Shown: positions 44,009 to 54,187, numbered from the stretch's first letter. The stretch: DNA of 64,000 nt from Microcoleus sp. FACHB-68 (GCF_014695715.1 NZ_JACJOT010000001.1:124001-188000), one strand, 5' to 3'. A program made the numbers and translations. The notes: generated by a model from the sequence alone, not told the origin.

Positions 44009-47000
44009 TCACACAAAAGTAATCTCTGCCGCATTCAGCGTGTAACTACCTAGCTTGGCAATGTCAAACACGCCACCGGCTGTCGTGTCAACATCCGGAT
44101 CGTAACCCAGAACACGCTCAGCAGAAGCATTAGTGTAGATAAAGAAAACAGCACCACCGGCACCGCCGGCACCTCCTGCGCCGCTTTGAGTAGATAAAGC
44201 AGTATTCACCAAGTCTGCGCTATTAACGCCCGGTGTATTAATTACAATTAACTCGTGAGAGCTAATATTATCAGCAGCAGAAGCAACTGTAATTTCTGAA
44301 AAGCCGGCAGCATTTAAGTTTCCAAAGTTAGCCGAGGTGAATTGGAATTTATCGCCGCTGTTAAAGTCAGTAATGGTATCAACACCTTCGCCGATGCTAG
44401 TGTACATAAACGTATCATTGTTACCATTGCCGGTTAAAGTGTCATTACCAAGACCGGCTAAAAAGATATCGGGGAACTGTAAATAAAAAGGATTGGTGAT
44501 AACTGTGCCGGTGAGAACGTCATTACCTGATGTGCCTAAACGCACGATACCATTGCTTTCAAACGCCCCGATATCAGGTGTGCCGGCGCGAATTACCCCG
44601 CGTTGATCGGGTGCAGTTGCGCCCGGATCGCCGGCATTAATAGCTGGACTGCCAGAGAGCAAAGCGTGCGTTAACGTGGTGCTGCCGTTGTCTTGGAGGG
44701 GGCTAAGATTAGCAGAAACATTGAGTTTATTACCCGTGGTTGTGCCGGCAATGGTTGTGCCGGCGGTGTTGCCAATCAAGTTGTAGCCTTGTGAAGTTAG
44801 ACTGCCACCGAAATCCGGGGAATTAGCAGTGTTGCCGGCAATGATCGTGTTTTTAGCATTCACCGTACCACCATTAGAAATACCGCCGCCAAAATCTGCT
44901 GAGTTACTGGCAATGGTGCTGTTGATCATGCTCACTATACCGCCGGTATTCAAGATGCCACCGCCGTAGGTAGTACCCCCGCCGGAGCCTATCGCCTGGT
45001 TGCCGGAAACGGTGCTATTGGTGAGATTAATGATGCCGTTTGCGTTATAAATACCCCCGCCGTCGCTTGAGGTAACCTCAACACTACCGTTGTAAGCGTT
45101 GTTGCCCGATATCGTGCTGTTCGTAATGTTGACTGTGCCGCCGCTGTTATAGATGCCCCCGCCGGCATCTCTTGCCCTGTTATTAGAGATGGCACTGTTA
45201 ATCACACTCACGGTGCCACCATTGTTCAAAATGCCCCCGCCCTGAGATGCAAAACCATTTGCAATGGTCAAGCCATTGAAGGTGGCACTCTTGCCACTGT
45301 TAACCGTGAAAATGTTAAAAGCAGAGGCAGATGGCTTCACGGTCAGAAAATTAGCACCTGGGCCGTTTAAGATGACATTATTATTAATTGCCGGCAACGC
45401 TGAGAGCAGATTAATTGTGCCGGTGATGCCACTTAAAGAGATGGTATAGGTGCCGGCAGGGGCGTTGTTAGCATTAATCAGCGCTTGTCGCAAAGAACCA
45501 GAACCGGCATCGTTGGCATTGAGCACCCGCCCGTCATCATCTAGAATCTTGCCGGTTGCCGCATTTGGAGTGCCAACCGTGTAACCGGCACCCGCTGAAA
45601 GAGTTAGATCCACCGTCTCATCTGGTTCAATCGCAGAATCAACCGTTGGAATAATTGAAACGGTAGCCGTGTCAGAACCAGCAGCGAAAGTAACTATGCC
45701 ACCAACCGCCGAGTAATCATTCTCTGCCGAAGTAGCGCTGCCGGCCACGGTGTAATTCACCGTAAGAGTGCTACTCAGCGGTGTATTAATGCTATCGGTG
45801 CGAGTAAACGTGTACACCAAGCCGCTGCCACTGTCTTCATAAACACTCGCTGTCGTTGTCGCCACACTCACCGCTGAATCTGCCGGCAAGGGCGCGTTGA
45901 CGTTGAAGCTGCTTTGAGTCGCGGCGGCAGTGTTACCTGTCGTATCCAAAACCTGATTTGTGAGCAGATTTACTGTGTAGCTGCCATTATCAGCAAGATC
46001 CCAACTGCCGCCGGGGGCGTTAATTTGATAGGTGGCAGTAAGCGGTGTGCCGGTGCCGGCAGGGTTAACGCTAACAAATGTTGCCAACTGATTAAAGTTA
46101 TTTGGCCCCGTTACTTGGATATCATTGTTATCCAAGCTACTGACATTAATCGCGGCGTTATCTGTATAATCCACCGTAAACGTGTAAGTCGTACTGCCGC
46201 CTTGGGTGATATCTAAAACTTGGATCGCTGCGGTGGGAGGAGTAATATCAGGGTCATCATTAACAATCGTGTAAGTCGCTGTTTGTTGAGAACCTAACGT
46301 TACCCCGCCGGCAGGATTAACTAATCTTAAATTAATTGATTCATCCGGCTCATAAGTGGTATCTCCCACCATTGGAATCAGCACATCTTTGCTGGTTTCC
46401 CCATCTGCAAAGTTAATCGTCAGGGGCAAATTATTCGTGTAATCATTTGGGGTGGTGGCACTGCCGGCAGGGGTGTCTAATTGCACTCCCACACTCACAG
46501 CCCCGTAACTGCCTCCTGTGCGGCTGATTTTCGCAATGCCAAGTATAGGAGTGCCGGTGTCGCCCTCATTGCCGCTAAAAGCCGCCGTCGTGAATTGCAA
46601 CTGCCCCGGTTCATTATCTTCAATCGTTAAAATTGCCGTACTTTGGGCACCTAATGTGGCACCGCCGGCAGGTGCGCTTAAGGTTAAATTAACCGTTTCG
46701 TCCGCTTCCCCTAAGCTATCATCCACGAGGGGAATCAAGACTGTTTTGGGCGTATTCTCTCCATTGGCAAAATTAACAGTAATTGGCGTATTTGTGTAAT
46801 CATCTGGAGCAACTGCGGTGCCATTACTCAAATTTACTGTGGCACTCACTGCCCCATCACTGCCGCCGCCACGAGAGACGGTTACTTGAATCACCGGCGT
46901 CCCATTTTCATTAACAGAGAAGTTGGCCGCACTGAATTGCAAGGTGCCGGGATTGGGCACTTCATTGTCTAAAATCTCTAAAGTGGCGGTACTCTGCGCC

Positions 47001-48685
47001 CCAATCGTTGCGCCGCCGGTGGGACTAGCCAAGGCTAAGTTAACTGTCTCGGTTGCTTCTAAAAGGGTGTCTTCCACAATGGGAATGGTTAGAGTTTTGG
47101 GGGTATCCTCACCATTAGCAAAGCTGACTGAGATCGGCGCACTGTTATAGTCATTTGGGGAAATTGCCGTGCCATTGGTTAGCGTCACCTGCGCCCCCAC
47201 TGCGCCATCACTGCCATTTGTGCGCGTCACTGTTACGGTGGCAACCGGCACTCCATCTTCATTAACTTTAAAGGTGGCAGCACTAAATTCTAAGGTGCCT
47301 GGTTGCGGCACTTCATTATCTAAAATTTCCAAAATAGCGGTACTTTGCGCCCCAATTGTTGCGCCGCCGGTGGGGTTTCCCAGCACTAAGTTAATGTTTT
47401 CATTACCTTCTAATAGGGCATCATCCACGATGGAAATATTAAAGGTTTTTGGAGAATTATCTCCGTCGGCAAAGTTAACGGTTAGGGGTGTGTTGTTATA
47501 GTCATCGGGGCAAATGGCTGTGTCATCATTCAGGAAGATTTGAGCGCTGACTGCCCCGGCATTACCACCGCCTCGCGTAACTGTGATTTGTACAACCGGC
47601 GTCCCATCTTCATTAAAAGAAAAGTCGGCTGTACTAAACTGTAAAGTCCCCGGATTGGGCACTTCATTATCTAAAATTTCCAAAGTGGCGGTACTTTGCG
47701 CCCCAATTGTTGCGCCGCCGGTGGGACTTGCCAAGGTTAAATTAACGGTTTCATTCCCTTCTATCAAGGCGTCATCCACGATGGGAATGCTAAGTGTTTT
47801 AGTGGTTATGTCGTTATCGGCAAAGTTAACGGTAATGGATGTATTACTGTAGTCATCTGGGGTAACCGCACTGCCATTTGTTAGCGTTACTGTCGCACTG
47901 ACTGCCCCCACACTGTCTCCTATGCGGCGCACACTCACGGCGATCACCGGCGTCCCATCTTCGTTAACAGAGAAGTTGGCTGCGCTAAACTCTAAGCTGC
48001 CGGCATCTGGCGTGGGTGTGGGAGTGGGTATCGGTGTGGGTTGTGGGGTAGGCGTCTCACCTGTCGGTGTGGGGGATGGAGTTGCCGGGAAATTGTTGCC
48101 GGTGAGAGTGCGACTGTCTACATTCCGCAACACTGCAAAATACCGTCCCGTCGCGATCTCCTGAATGACTGTATCCTTGGCAAACCCATCACTGCCTTGA
48201 AATATTTTGATGTCGTCGAAGGTTAAATCGTCAATTAAGGAAATGATGTCTTCGCCGGCTTTAAAATCTGTAACGGTGGCAGCATCAACGAGATTAACTC
48301 CACCTGTAGTTTTGCCAAACACAAATGTGTCTGATCCCTGTCCACCATTGAGGAGATCAGCACCGCTATCGCTGATTAAAGTATCACTGCCGGCACCGCC
48401 AAACAAGCGATCTGCACCGTTGCCGCCCCGCAGGCTATCATTTCCGTTATCTCCATAAAGGATATCTTCGCCTTTTCCGCCGTCTAGGGTGTCATCGCCA
48501 AAGTTGCCCAGTAAGATGTCGTTATCTAAACCGCCGTAAAGCAAGTCGTTGCCGCTATCGCCATAAAGCACATCATCCCCGCTATCCCCTGTGATGCTGT
48601 CGCTGCCTTCTTTGCAGTAAACAACGTCTCGTTCTTGGCTGGCGGCTAAGCTGTCAAAATTTGGTGTGCCGGTGATAACTGCCAT
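44009..48685 (-). CDS. giant RTX / Calx-beta surface protein
   Basis: This 1558-residue protein has no N-terminal signal peptide. It starts with hemolysin-type calcium-binding nonapeptides (GDSGDDVLYGDSGNDLLYGG and later units, about 25-125). At about 230-830 come five to six Calx-beta domains, several nearly alike (FSVNEDGTPVI ... GGATIGAQSTATLEILDNE). A DITPPTAAIQ domain follows, then another Calx-beta. Next is a right-handed beta-helix 'choice-of-anchor' region with INSTISNN- and GSPAINAGDPG-type sequence (about 1090-1410). The end is a further RTX-like GNGNNDTFMY segment and a C-terminal tail. This fits type I secretion and Ca-dependent folding at the cell surface, perhaps in adhesion or motility. 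The repeats make assembly errors possible. Confidence 0.9.
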   Translation of the reverse strand: MAVITGTPNFDSLAASQERDVVYCKEGSDSITGDSGDDVLYGDSGNDLLYGGLDNDILLGNFGDDTLDGGKGEDILYGDNGNDSLRGGNGADRLFGGAGSDTLISDSGADLLNGGQGSDTFVFGKTTGGVNLVDAATVTDFKAGEDIISLIDDLTFDDIKIFQGSDGFAKDTVIQEIATGRYFAVLRNVDSRTLTGNNFPATPSPTPTGETPTPQPTPIPTPTPTPDAGSLEFSAANFSVNEDGTPVIAVSVRRIGDSVGAVSATVTLTNGSAVTPDDYSNTSITVNFADNDITTKTLSIPIVDDALIEGNETVNLTLASPTGGATIGAQSTATLEILDNEVPNPGTLQFSTADFSFNEDGTPVVQITVTRGGGNAGAVSAQIFLNDDTAICPDDYNNTPLTVNFADGDNSPKTFNISIVDDALLEGNENINLVLGNPTGGATIGAQSTAILEILDNEVPQPGTLEFSAATFKVNEDGVPVATVTVTRTNGSDGAVGAQVTLTNGTAISPNDYNSAPISVSFANGEDTPKTLTIPIVEDTLLEATETVNLALASPTGGATIGAQSTATLEILDNEVPNPGTLQFSAANFSVNENGTPVIQVTVSRGGGSDGAVSATVNLSNGTAVAPDDYTNTPITVNFANGENTPKTVLIPLVDDSLGEADETVNLTLSAPAGGATLGAQSTAILTIEDNEPGQLQFTTAAFSGNEGDTGTPILGIAKISRTGGSYGAVSVGVQLDTPAGSATTPNDYTNNLPLTINFADGETSKDVLIPMVGDTTYEPDESINLRLVNPAGGVTLGSQQTATYTIVNDDPDITPPTAAIQVLDITQGGSTTYTFTVDYTDNAAINVSSLDNNDIQVTGPNNFNQLATFVSVNPAGTGTPLTATYQINAPGGSWDLADNGSYTVNLLTNQVLDTTGNTAAATQSSFNVNAPLPADSAVSVATTTASVYEDSGSGLVYTFTRTDSINTPLSSTLTVNYTVAGSATSAENDYSAVGGIVTFAAGSDTATVSIIPTVDSAIEPDETVDLTLSAGAGYTVGTPNAATGKILDDDGRVLNANDAGSGSLRQALINANNAPAGTYTISLSGITGTINLLSALPAINNNVILNGPGANFLTVKPSASAFNIFTVNSGKSATFNGLTIANGFASQGGGILNNGGTVSVINSAISNNRARDAGGGIYNSGGTVNITNSTISGNNAYNGSVEVTSSDGGGIYNANGIINLTNSTVSGNQAIGSGGGTTYGGGILNTGGIVSMINSTIASNSADFGGGISNGGTVNAKNTIIAGNTANSPDFGGSLTSQGYNLIGNTAGTTIAGTTTGNKLNVSANLSPLQDNGSTTLTHALLSGSPAINAGDPGATAPDQRGVIRAGTPDIGAFESNGIVRLGTSGNDVLTGTVITNPFYLQFPDIFLAGLGNDTLTGNGNNDTFMYTSIGEGVDTITDFNSGDKFQFTSANFGNLNAAGFSEITVASAADNISSHELIVINTPGVNSADLVNTALSTQSGAGGAGGAGGAVFFIYTNASAERVLGYDPDVDTTAGGVFDIAKLGSYTLNAAEITFV

Positions 48686-48806
48686 CTATTCCTTGTATCC
48701 CTAATTGATGAGGCCGGTGAATGTTCACTAATTCTGTTATATTCGGTGCTGGGTGACACCCGCCACTGTCAAAGTTGAAGCGGCGACCAGAACTGGGGAG
48801 TTACGG

Positions 48807-51800
48807 ATGCCAAGGCACAAGGATACTTTAGGGAAATCTGCTTTTTTACTATTTCTTTTCAGCGGTTTAAATTGCTCTGTGCCGGCATTGGCCCAACCCA
48901 TTGTGCCAGCATCCGATGGCACCGGCACTACGGTTATCCCCAAGGGAAATCAGTTTAATATTACCGGCGGACAGTTATCGCGTGATCGGGCCAATCTTTT
49001 TCACAGTTTTGATCAATTTAACCTTGATGCCGGTCAAGTGGCTCAGTTTCTTTCTAATCCAGCCATTCGCAATATTTTAGCTCGGATTAATGGCGGCGAT
49101 GCGTCTTATATTAATGGGCTAATTTCTATTACTGGCGGCAATTCTAATTTATTTTTAATGAACCCAGCGGGTTTTGTTTTTGGTTCTAACGCTTCTTTAA
49201 ACGTACCGGCTTCTTTTACCGCAACGACGGCAAACGGAATTGGTTTTAATTCTCTTTGGTTCCGTTCTGTTGGAGCAAATAATTATGCGCCTCTGAATGG
49301 ATCTCCTAATTCTTTTGCATTTACAACGGCTCAACCCGGTGCAATTTATAACTTAGGAAACTTGGCGGTTGCTCAAGGGCAAAATTTAAATCTTTTAGCT
49401 GGAACTGTTATCAGTGCCGGCAGTTTAAGTGCACCTGGAGGCCAAATTACGATTGCGGCTGTTCCCGGTGAGAATGTGATGCGTCTCTCGCAACCAGGAA
49501 TGATATTAAGTTTAGATGTGGCTGCCGGCATTCAGGGACTCGGAGATGAAAGCACTGTTAATCCGGTTTCTTTGCCTGAACTCTTGACAGGAGGCGGAAG
49601 TCATGCAAACCAAATTGCATTGAATAAGGATGGGCAACTTGAATTAATTGGTTCGGGAATTCGAGTGGAACCTGGGGATGTTGTAATTTCTAATAATTCA
49701 TTTAATAACAATCAACAATTAGCGATTAATTCGGGAAATGCCTTACTAGCAGCCGACAATAATTTAAGTTTAGTCGAAAGTCAGTTACGCACAACAGGTG
49801 ATTTAAATTTAATTGCCGGCAATACGTTGCAAGTGCGCGATAGTTTGGCCAATCCATTTAGTGCGGTGGCTGGAAGGAATCTTGATGTTCGCGGAACCCA
49901 GGACATTGATATTTTGGCGCTGAATCATCTAGGAACGCCGTTTCAAAGCGGAGGAAATATGACCTTTGTAACAAACGGCGTTTTTTCTGGGGATGCTCGG
50001 TTTGCTAGTCAGGGGAATTTTTCAATTCTTAATGAAGCGGGAGATGCCGGCAAATTTATTAGTTTTTTCGATCCAATTATTAGTGCCAATGGAGATGTAG
50101 TTTTTGGAGATTACACCGGCGTAGCTCTTAAAATTGAAGCAAAAGGCAGTATTACGGGGGGCGATATTACAATTACTGGGCCGGATACGGATATTTCTGG
50201 CACCGATCCGGATATTGCAACTTTAAATAACAGCGCGGCTTTAATTTTACGCTCTGATTTAACAAATTTAGCAAATTCTGCAAATACTGTTGGAGAAATC
50301 ATCCAAGAAGAAACAATTTTTAATTTAACAGATGAACCGATTACAAATGGAATTACGGTTAACAATATTTTAACTGCCGGAGGGCCAGCTATTTTATCAG
50401 GTTCCGGTGCGATTACAGTAGGCTCAATTAATACGCAAGGCGGAATCATTAATATTACGAGTTCTAACAGTACAATCGCAACGGCTGGTTTATTAAATAG
50501 CAGCAGTGCCAACGGAAATGGCGGGGCAATTACTCTGAACGCATCTGGAAATATCCTTACCAGTGATATTACTGCTCGTTCTGAAGCAACCCCTCAAATT
50601 GTTTCAGAAAACGGGCAGCCGGCAGTGGGTGGGGATATTACAATTACGAGCAGCGCCGGCAATATTGATACAACAGTCGGCATTTTAGATGCGTCTTCAT
50701 CTGCCGGCACAGGAGGGGCGATCACACTGAATGCGCCGGGAAATTTAACGACGAATAACATTGTTACAAATGGGGGGAATATTTCCCTTTCAAGTAGCGC
50801 CGGCAATATTGATACAACAGCCGGCATTGTAGATGCGTCTTCATCTGCCGGCACAGGCGGCGTGATCGCACTCAATGCGGCGGGAAATTTAACAACGGCT
50901 GATATTAACACGGGTTCCGAAACCGGCACCGGAGGGGCGATCGCATTAACCGCTGCCGGAAGTTTGACAGGGGGAAATCTTTCCACAAGTGGTGTCGGTG
51001 GGGGCAACCTAACAATTGCTGCCGGCGCTTCCGTGACAACCGGCAACCTCGATACCAGTGGAAGTACAGGAAATGGTGGCAACGTTACCATCAATTCGCC
51101 GGCTGATATTGCTGCCGGCTTTATTAACGCCCAAGGTGGCAGCGCCAGCATCGGAGGCGCAGTATCACTGACAACGGCTTCTTTTGTGCGCTCAACCGCC
51201 ACTTTTATTGATCGCAACGGGACTGACGCTAGTATTTCCACGGCTGGCGGTGCCGGTGGAGGGGCAGTTACTATTACTCACGGGGGAGGTTGTTCGAGCG
51301 ATCCAAATTGTCTTCCCCTTGCGCCGTTTATCGTCGGAAACGCTTCAGTAAACGGCACATCTGGCGCAATTTCTACGGCGTCAGACAATAGCATTTTGCC
51401 CCAGCAATCGTTTGCCGGCACCTATACCCAAGGCAATATTCAAATCATTACAGCAACCCCCGATCAACCAACACCGCCATCTTTACCACCGATAGAACCA
51501 GAAATCCCACCCACAGACGATCAAAACTCAAATCTAGGCGAGGAAGATCAAAACCGGCTGTCTAGAGATATTCAAGGGAATGCTATTGAACTTTATGACA
51601 GTATTGATCGGCCTTTTTTAGATAGTATCGCGTCCGGTTTAGCCGATCTTGAAGATCAGGGAGTTTTGAGGGCAAGTATTCTCCGCATTGAAATCGCCAA
51701 TGCCCTCGATCAGGGGTTATTAGAAGATGCGGTGCTGAAAATTGAAGAACTTCGCCATCAAGAATTTCAGCAATATTTTGGGGAGAATTTCTCCACCGGC

Positions 51801-52943
51801 CTAGCTGCGGATAATAGCATTAGCAATCTCAAAAACAAGTTGCTGACTGTGGCAGAGCAAACGGGAACCCAGCCAGCTGTGGTGTATGTATTTAGCCGGC
51901 CCGAACAGTTGGAATTAGTATTGCTTACACCTAGCGGCGAACTCGTTCACAAGATTGTCCCGCAAGCACAGCAAGAGGCACTGCTGCAATTCGCCACTCA
52001 GTTTCGCAATGAAATTGTTAACCCGCGCAAACAGAAAACGAAGAGTTATTTGCCCTCAAGCCAGCAACTTTATCAGTGGTTGATTGCACCGCTGGAAGAG
52101 ACTTTAACCGCGCAAAATATTGATACATTGCTGTTTTCAACGGAACCCGGTTTAAGATCGCTTCCGGTGGCTGCTTTGCATGATGGCAGCCGGTTCTTGA
52201 TGGAAAAATACCGTCTCAGTTTGGTTCCCAGCCTGAATTTAACTGATACCCGCCCAGGTTTACTCGAAGCCACACAAGTTTTAGCAATGGGGGCTTCGCA
52301 ATTTGAAACCTTGGGTCCCCTGCCGGCAGTGCCGGTGGAACTGGCAACCATTACGACACAATTGTGGCCGGGAAAATCTTTTCTCAATTCCGATTTCACC
52401 CTAGAAAATTTGCAGTCTGAACACGCTCAAGAAAATTTTAAAATTATTCACTTGGCAACCCACAGCGAATTTTTACCAGGAGATCCGAGTCAATCTTACA
52501 TCCAGTTATGGAACTCTCAATTAAATTTGCTCGAACTGCGGCAGTTGAAGCTAAATAGTCCGCAAGTGGATTTACTGGTGCTGAGTGCTTGTCGGACTGC
52601 GTTAGGAGATGAGCAGGCAGAGTTGGGTTTTGCCGGCTTAGCCGTGCAAAGTGGGGTGAAAACGGCTGTGGCGAGTTTGTGGTACGTCAGTGATCTTGGC
52701 AGCTTGGCGTTGATGCTTGAGTTTTACCTACAACTGGATCAAGTCCCGCTGAAAGCTGAGGCGCTGAGACAGGCACAAATTGCCATGCTGAACGGTGAGA
52801 TTCGTTTAGAAAATGCTCAGTTACGCGTTCCCGGTTTGGCTTCAGGGGTGCCCCTGCCGGCTGAACTGTCTAAGTTGGGTGATGTGAATTTATCTCATCC
52901 TTATTACTGGGCGGCTTTTACAATCGTTGGCAGTCCTTGGTAA
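48807..52943 (+). CDS. filamentous haemagglutinin-type exoprotein fused to a CHAT protease domain
   Basis: ATG 48807 follows GGGGAG and opens a signal peptide (SAFLLFLFSGLNCSVPALAQ); the frame upstream to 48753 is ignored. The product has 1378 residues. The TPS (FHA N-terminal) domain has RDRANLFHSFDQFNLDAGQ and NLFLMNPAGFVFGSNASLNV. A beta-helix rich in GGxITLNAxGNLTT repeats follows, then an acidic proline linker and a C-terminal CHAT domain. The dyad is His1219 (IHLATHSEF) and Cys1262 (LSACRTALG), ending HPYYWAAFTIVGSPW. A secreted adhesin carrying a caspase-like protease is the reading. No TpsB/FhaC partner gene is in the window. It is divergent from the Calx-beta gene. Confidence 0.9.
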   Translation: MPRHKDTLGKSAFLLFLFSGLNCSVPALAQPIVPASDGTGTTVIPKGNQFNITGGQLSRDRANLFHSFDQFNLDAGQVAQFLSNPAIRNILARINGGDASYINGLISITGGNSNLFLMNPAGFVFGSNASLNVPASFTATTANGIGFNSLWFRSVGANNYAPLNGSPNSFAFTTAQPGAIYNLGNLAVAQGQNLNLLAGTVISAGSLSAPGGQITIAAVPGENVMRLSQPGMILSLDVAAGIQGLGDESTVNPVSLPELLTGGGSHANQIALNKDGQLELIGSGIRVEPGDVVISNNSFNNNQQLAINSGNALLAADNNLSLVESQLRTTGDLNLIAGNTLQVRDSLANPFSAVAGRNLDVRGTQDIDILALNHLGTPFQSGGNMTFVTNGVFSGDARFASQGNFSILNEAGDAGKFISFFDPIISANGDVVFGDYTGVALKIEAKGSITGGDITITGPDTDISGTDPDIATLNNSAALILRSDLTNLANSANTVGEIIQEETIFNLTDEPITNGITVNNILTAGGPAILSGSGAITVGSINTQGGIINITSSNSTIATAGLLNSSSANGNGGAITLNASGNILTSDITARSEATPQIVSENGQPAVGGDITITSSAGNIDTTVGILDASSSAGTGGAITLNAPGNLTTNNIVTNGGNISLSSSAGNIDTTAGIVDASSSAGTGGVIALNAAGNLTTADINTGSETGTGGAIALTAAGSLTGGNLSTSGVGGGNLTIAAGASVTTGNLDTSGSTGNGGNVTINSPADIAAGFINAQGGSASIGGAVSLTTASFVRSTATFIDRNGTDASISTAGGAGGGAVTITHGGGCSSDPNCLPLAPFIVGNASVNGTSGAISTASDNSILPQQSFAGTYTQGNIQIITATPDQPTPPSLPPIEPEIPPTDDQNSNLGEEDQNRLSRDIQGNAIELYDSIDRPFLDSIASGLADLEDQGVLRASILRIEIANALDQGLLEDAVLKIEELRHQEFQQYFGENFSTGLAADNSISNLKNKLLTVAEQTGTQPAVVYVFSRPEQLELVLLTPSGELVHKIVPQAQQEALLQFATQFRNEIVNPRKQKTKSYLPSSQQLYQWLIAPLEETLTAQNIDTLLFSTEPGLRSLPVAALHDGSRFLMEKYRLSLVPSLNLTDTRPGLLEATQVLAMGASQFETLGPLPAVPVELATITTQLWPGKSFLNSDFTLENLQSEHAQENFKIIHLATHSEFLPGDPSQSYIQLWNSQLNLLELRQLKLNSPQVDLLVLSACRTALGDEQAELGFAGLAVQSGVKTAVASLWYVSDLGSLALMLEFYLQLDQVPLKAEALRQAQIAMLNGEIRLENAQLRVPGLASGVPLPAELSKLGDVNLSHPYYWAAFTIVGSPW

Positions 52944-52966
52944 ATCATCATTTAATCTGGGGAATT

Positions 52967-53245
52967 TTATTGCTGGAGTTCCTGCTGGTTTTGATGTTCA
53001 ATGCGATAAATCGCAATGCCGGCGTTGACTGTGGCAAGGAATAGCAAAATTACCGCAATCACTAAAACGAATTTCTCTAACCCATTCATACCATGCGGTT
53101 CTAAATAATCTGGGTTTGTGTCTGTGTGTTCAATAACTGGATTTTCATCAGGGGTTGGTACTTGGGTTCGTTGCGGATCAGACGATGCCGCTTGCGGGTA
53201 ATGACCGTTAAGCTGAGATTGCTGTTCAGGAATTAAGTCTGGCAT
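52967..53245 (-). CDS. small hypothetical membrane protein (92 residues)
   Basis: A hydrophilic, proline- and glutamine-rich N-terminal half (MPDLIPEQQSQLNGHYP) is followed by one membrane helix (FVLVIAVILLFLATVNAGIA) and a short tail IYRIEHQNQQELQQ. No family is recognised. It is convergent with the haemagglutinin-CHAT gene, 23 bases apart. Composition is unlike random ORFs, but nothing in the neighbours explains a function. Confidence 0.6.
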   Translation of the reverse strand: MPDLIPEQQSQLNGHYPQAASSDPQRTQVPTPDENPVIEHTDTNPDYLEPHGMNGLEKFVLVIAVILLFLATVNAGIAIYRIEHQNQQELQQ

Positions 53246-53351
53246 GAATCACTCACTAAGGTTGACAACTGGAGCACCCGACACCCAACTGTGGTGAGGT
53301 TTGAGATCGATACACCCTTTGAAAAATCCGACGTTGGGACCATTCCCCCGG

Positions 53352-53573
53352 CTACTGCGCCGCAGCAATAGGCGGGGGAATTGCGGTGGTGTGGCGCGTT
53401 TCTTTATTCAGTCTTTCTATATATAGAGGCACTGTCCGGGTTTTAGTGGTGCTATAGGTTATGCGGAGATTGAGACTGCCGGTGCCGGCGCGTTGGTCTA
53501 TTGTGTGTAAGTATGAGCCGGCAGCGCCGGGATTCGGAGATTTTGGGTTGCAGCCGGTGATGGAAAAAACCAC
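53352..53573 (-). CDS. doubtful small ORF, possibly a gene fragment
   Basis: The frame encodes 73 residues beginning MVFSITGCNPKSPNPG. Codon use is not clearly coding, and it starts inside a long intergenic stretch next to repeats. A lipoprotein-like cysteine is present but the preceding hydrophobic segment is far too short. It may be the remnant of a longer gene. Confidence 0.25.
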   Translation of the reverse strand: MVFSITGCNPKSPNPGAAGSYLHTIDQRAGTGSLNLRITYSTTKTRTVPLYIERLNKETRHTTAIPPPIAAAQ

Positions 53574-53584
53574 TCTTTCGTTGA

Positions 53585-53709
53585 CTGAGAACTCAGAACT
53601 GAGAACTCAGCACTTGAATTGATACAAGTCGTCTTAATCTCTCTTTCTTCACCACTAAAAACACTCTCTCATTCAATCAGAACTCAGAAATCAGGACTCA
53701 GCACTTGAA
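53585..53709. repeat. GAACTCAG tandem repeats, inverted relative to the array at 29099
   Basis: Two clusters of GAACTCA and GGACTCA units, each ending CAGCACTTGAAT, lie about 100 bases apart. The complement (CTGAGTCCTGAG) appears at 29099-29133, so this is a dispersed short tandem repeat family. Confidence 0.7.
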
Positions 53710-54187
53710 TAGAGCTGCGGCACCCTGGTTTATTCTCTGACGTGCCTGTGCCGGTGACAGTTGCGGGGTTCAATTAAGTTTTAGATTATTTATTTGAGGC
53801 TTTATGTAAATTTATTGTAATTTTTTTAATCTACCTCTTGACTTCACGCCCAAGTTGAGCGCGAAAGTTGAGTTGAATAAAAGTGTGTCGGTTCTATTAA
53901 TAAAAATCGATGTAAGCAATTATTCAAGTTAATGATCTGCTGAGCGGGCGCATTTGAGCCTCTCTCCAGCGTAAGTATTTATTCCCGATCATAAATAGAA
54001 GTTACTGTTACCATTGCTTATTCCTTGAGATCTAAAAGATCAAGTGATAGCGATCTGAAGTTAATCTATTATAGAAATATTAAAGAAACATTAATTTGCA
54101 CTCGCCAACACGTCTGGGTTAACTGTGGAACTTCAGGCCGGCTGTGCTTTGGGTAGAATTGTTGTTCAAATTTCAGAGGCAATGTGG

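Larger units (their letters stand above)
53246..54187. other. long intergenic region before the CO2-uptake operon
   Basis: About 900 bases hold no clear gene. A minus-strand frame at 53352-53573 (73 codons, with GCNPKSPNPGAAGSYLHTI and a terminal PPPIAAAQ) is doubtful. CTCAG-rich tandem repeats occur at 53585-53709. The last 400 bases are A/T-rich and must carry the ndhF operon promoter, but I cannot identify a defined LysR-type (CcmR/NdhR) operator with confidence. Confidence 0.6.

Noticed and set aside
46518-48458. Series of plus-strand ORFs antisense to the Calx-beta gene
   Set aside because: They are shadows of repetitive GC-patterned coding DNA; their products repeat because the Calx-beta domains repeat, and they lack starts and signals of their own.
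53720-54187. CcmR/NdhR operator before the CO2-uptake operon
   Set aside because: A/T-rich inverted words are present, but none matches a motif I can defend; no LysR gene is adjacent.
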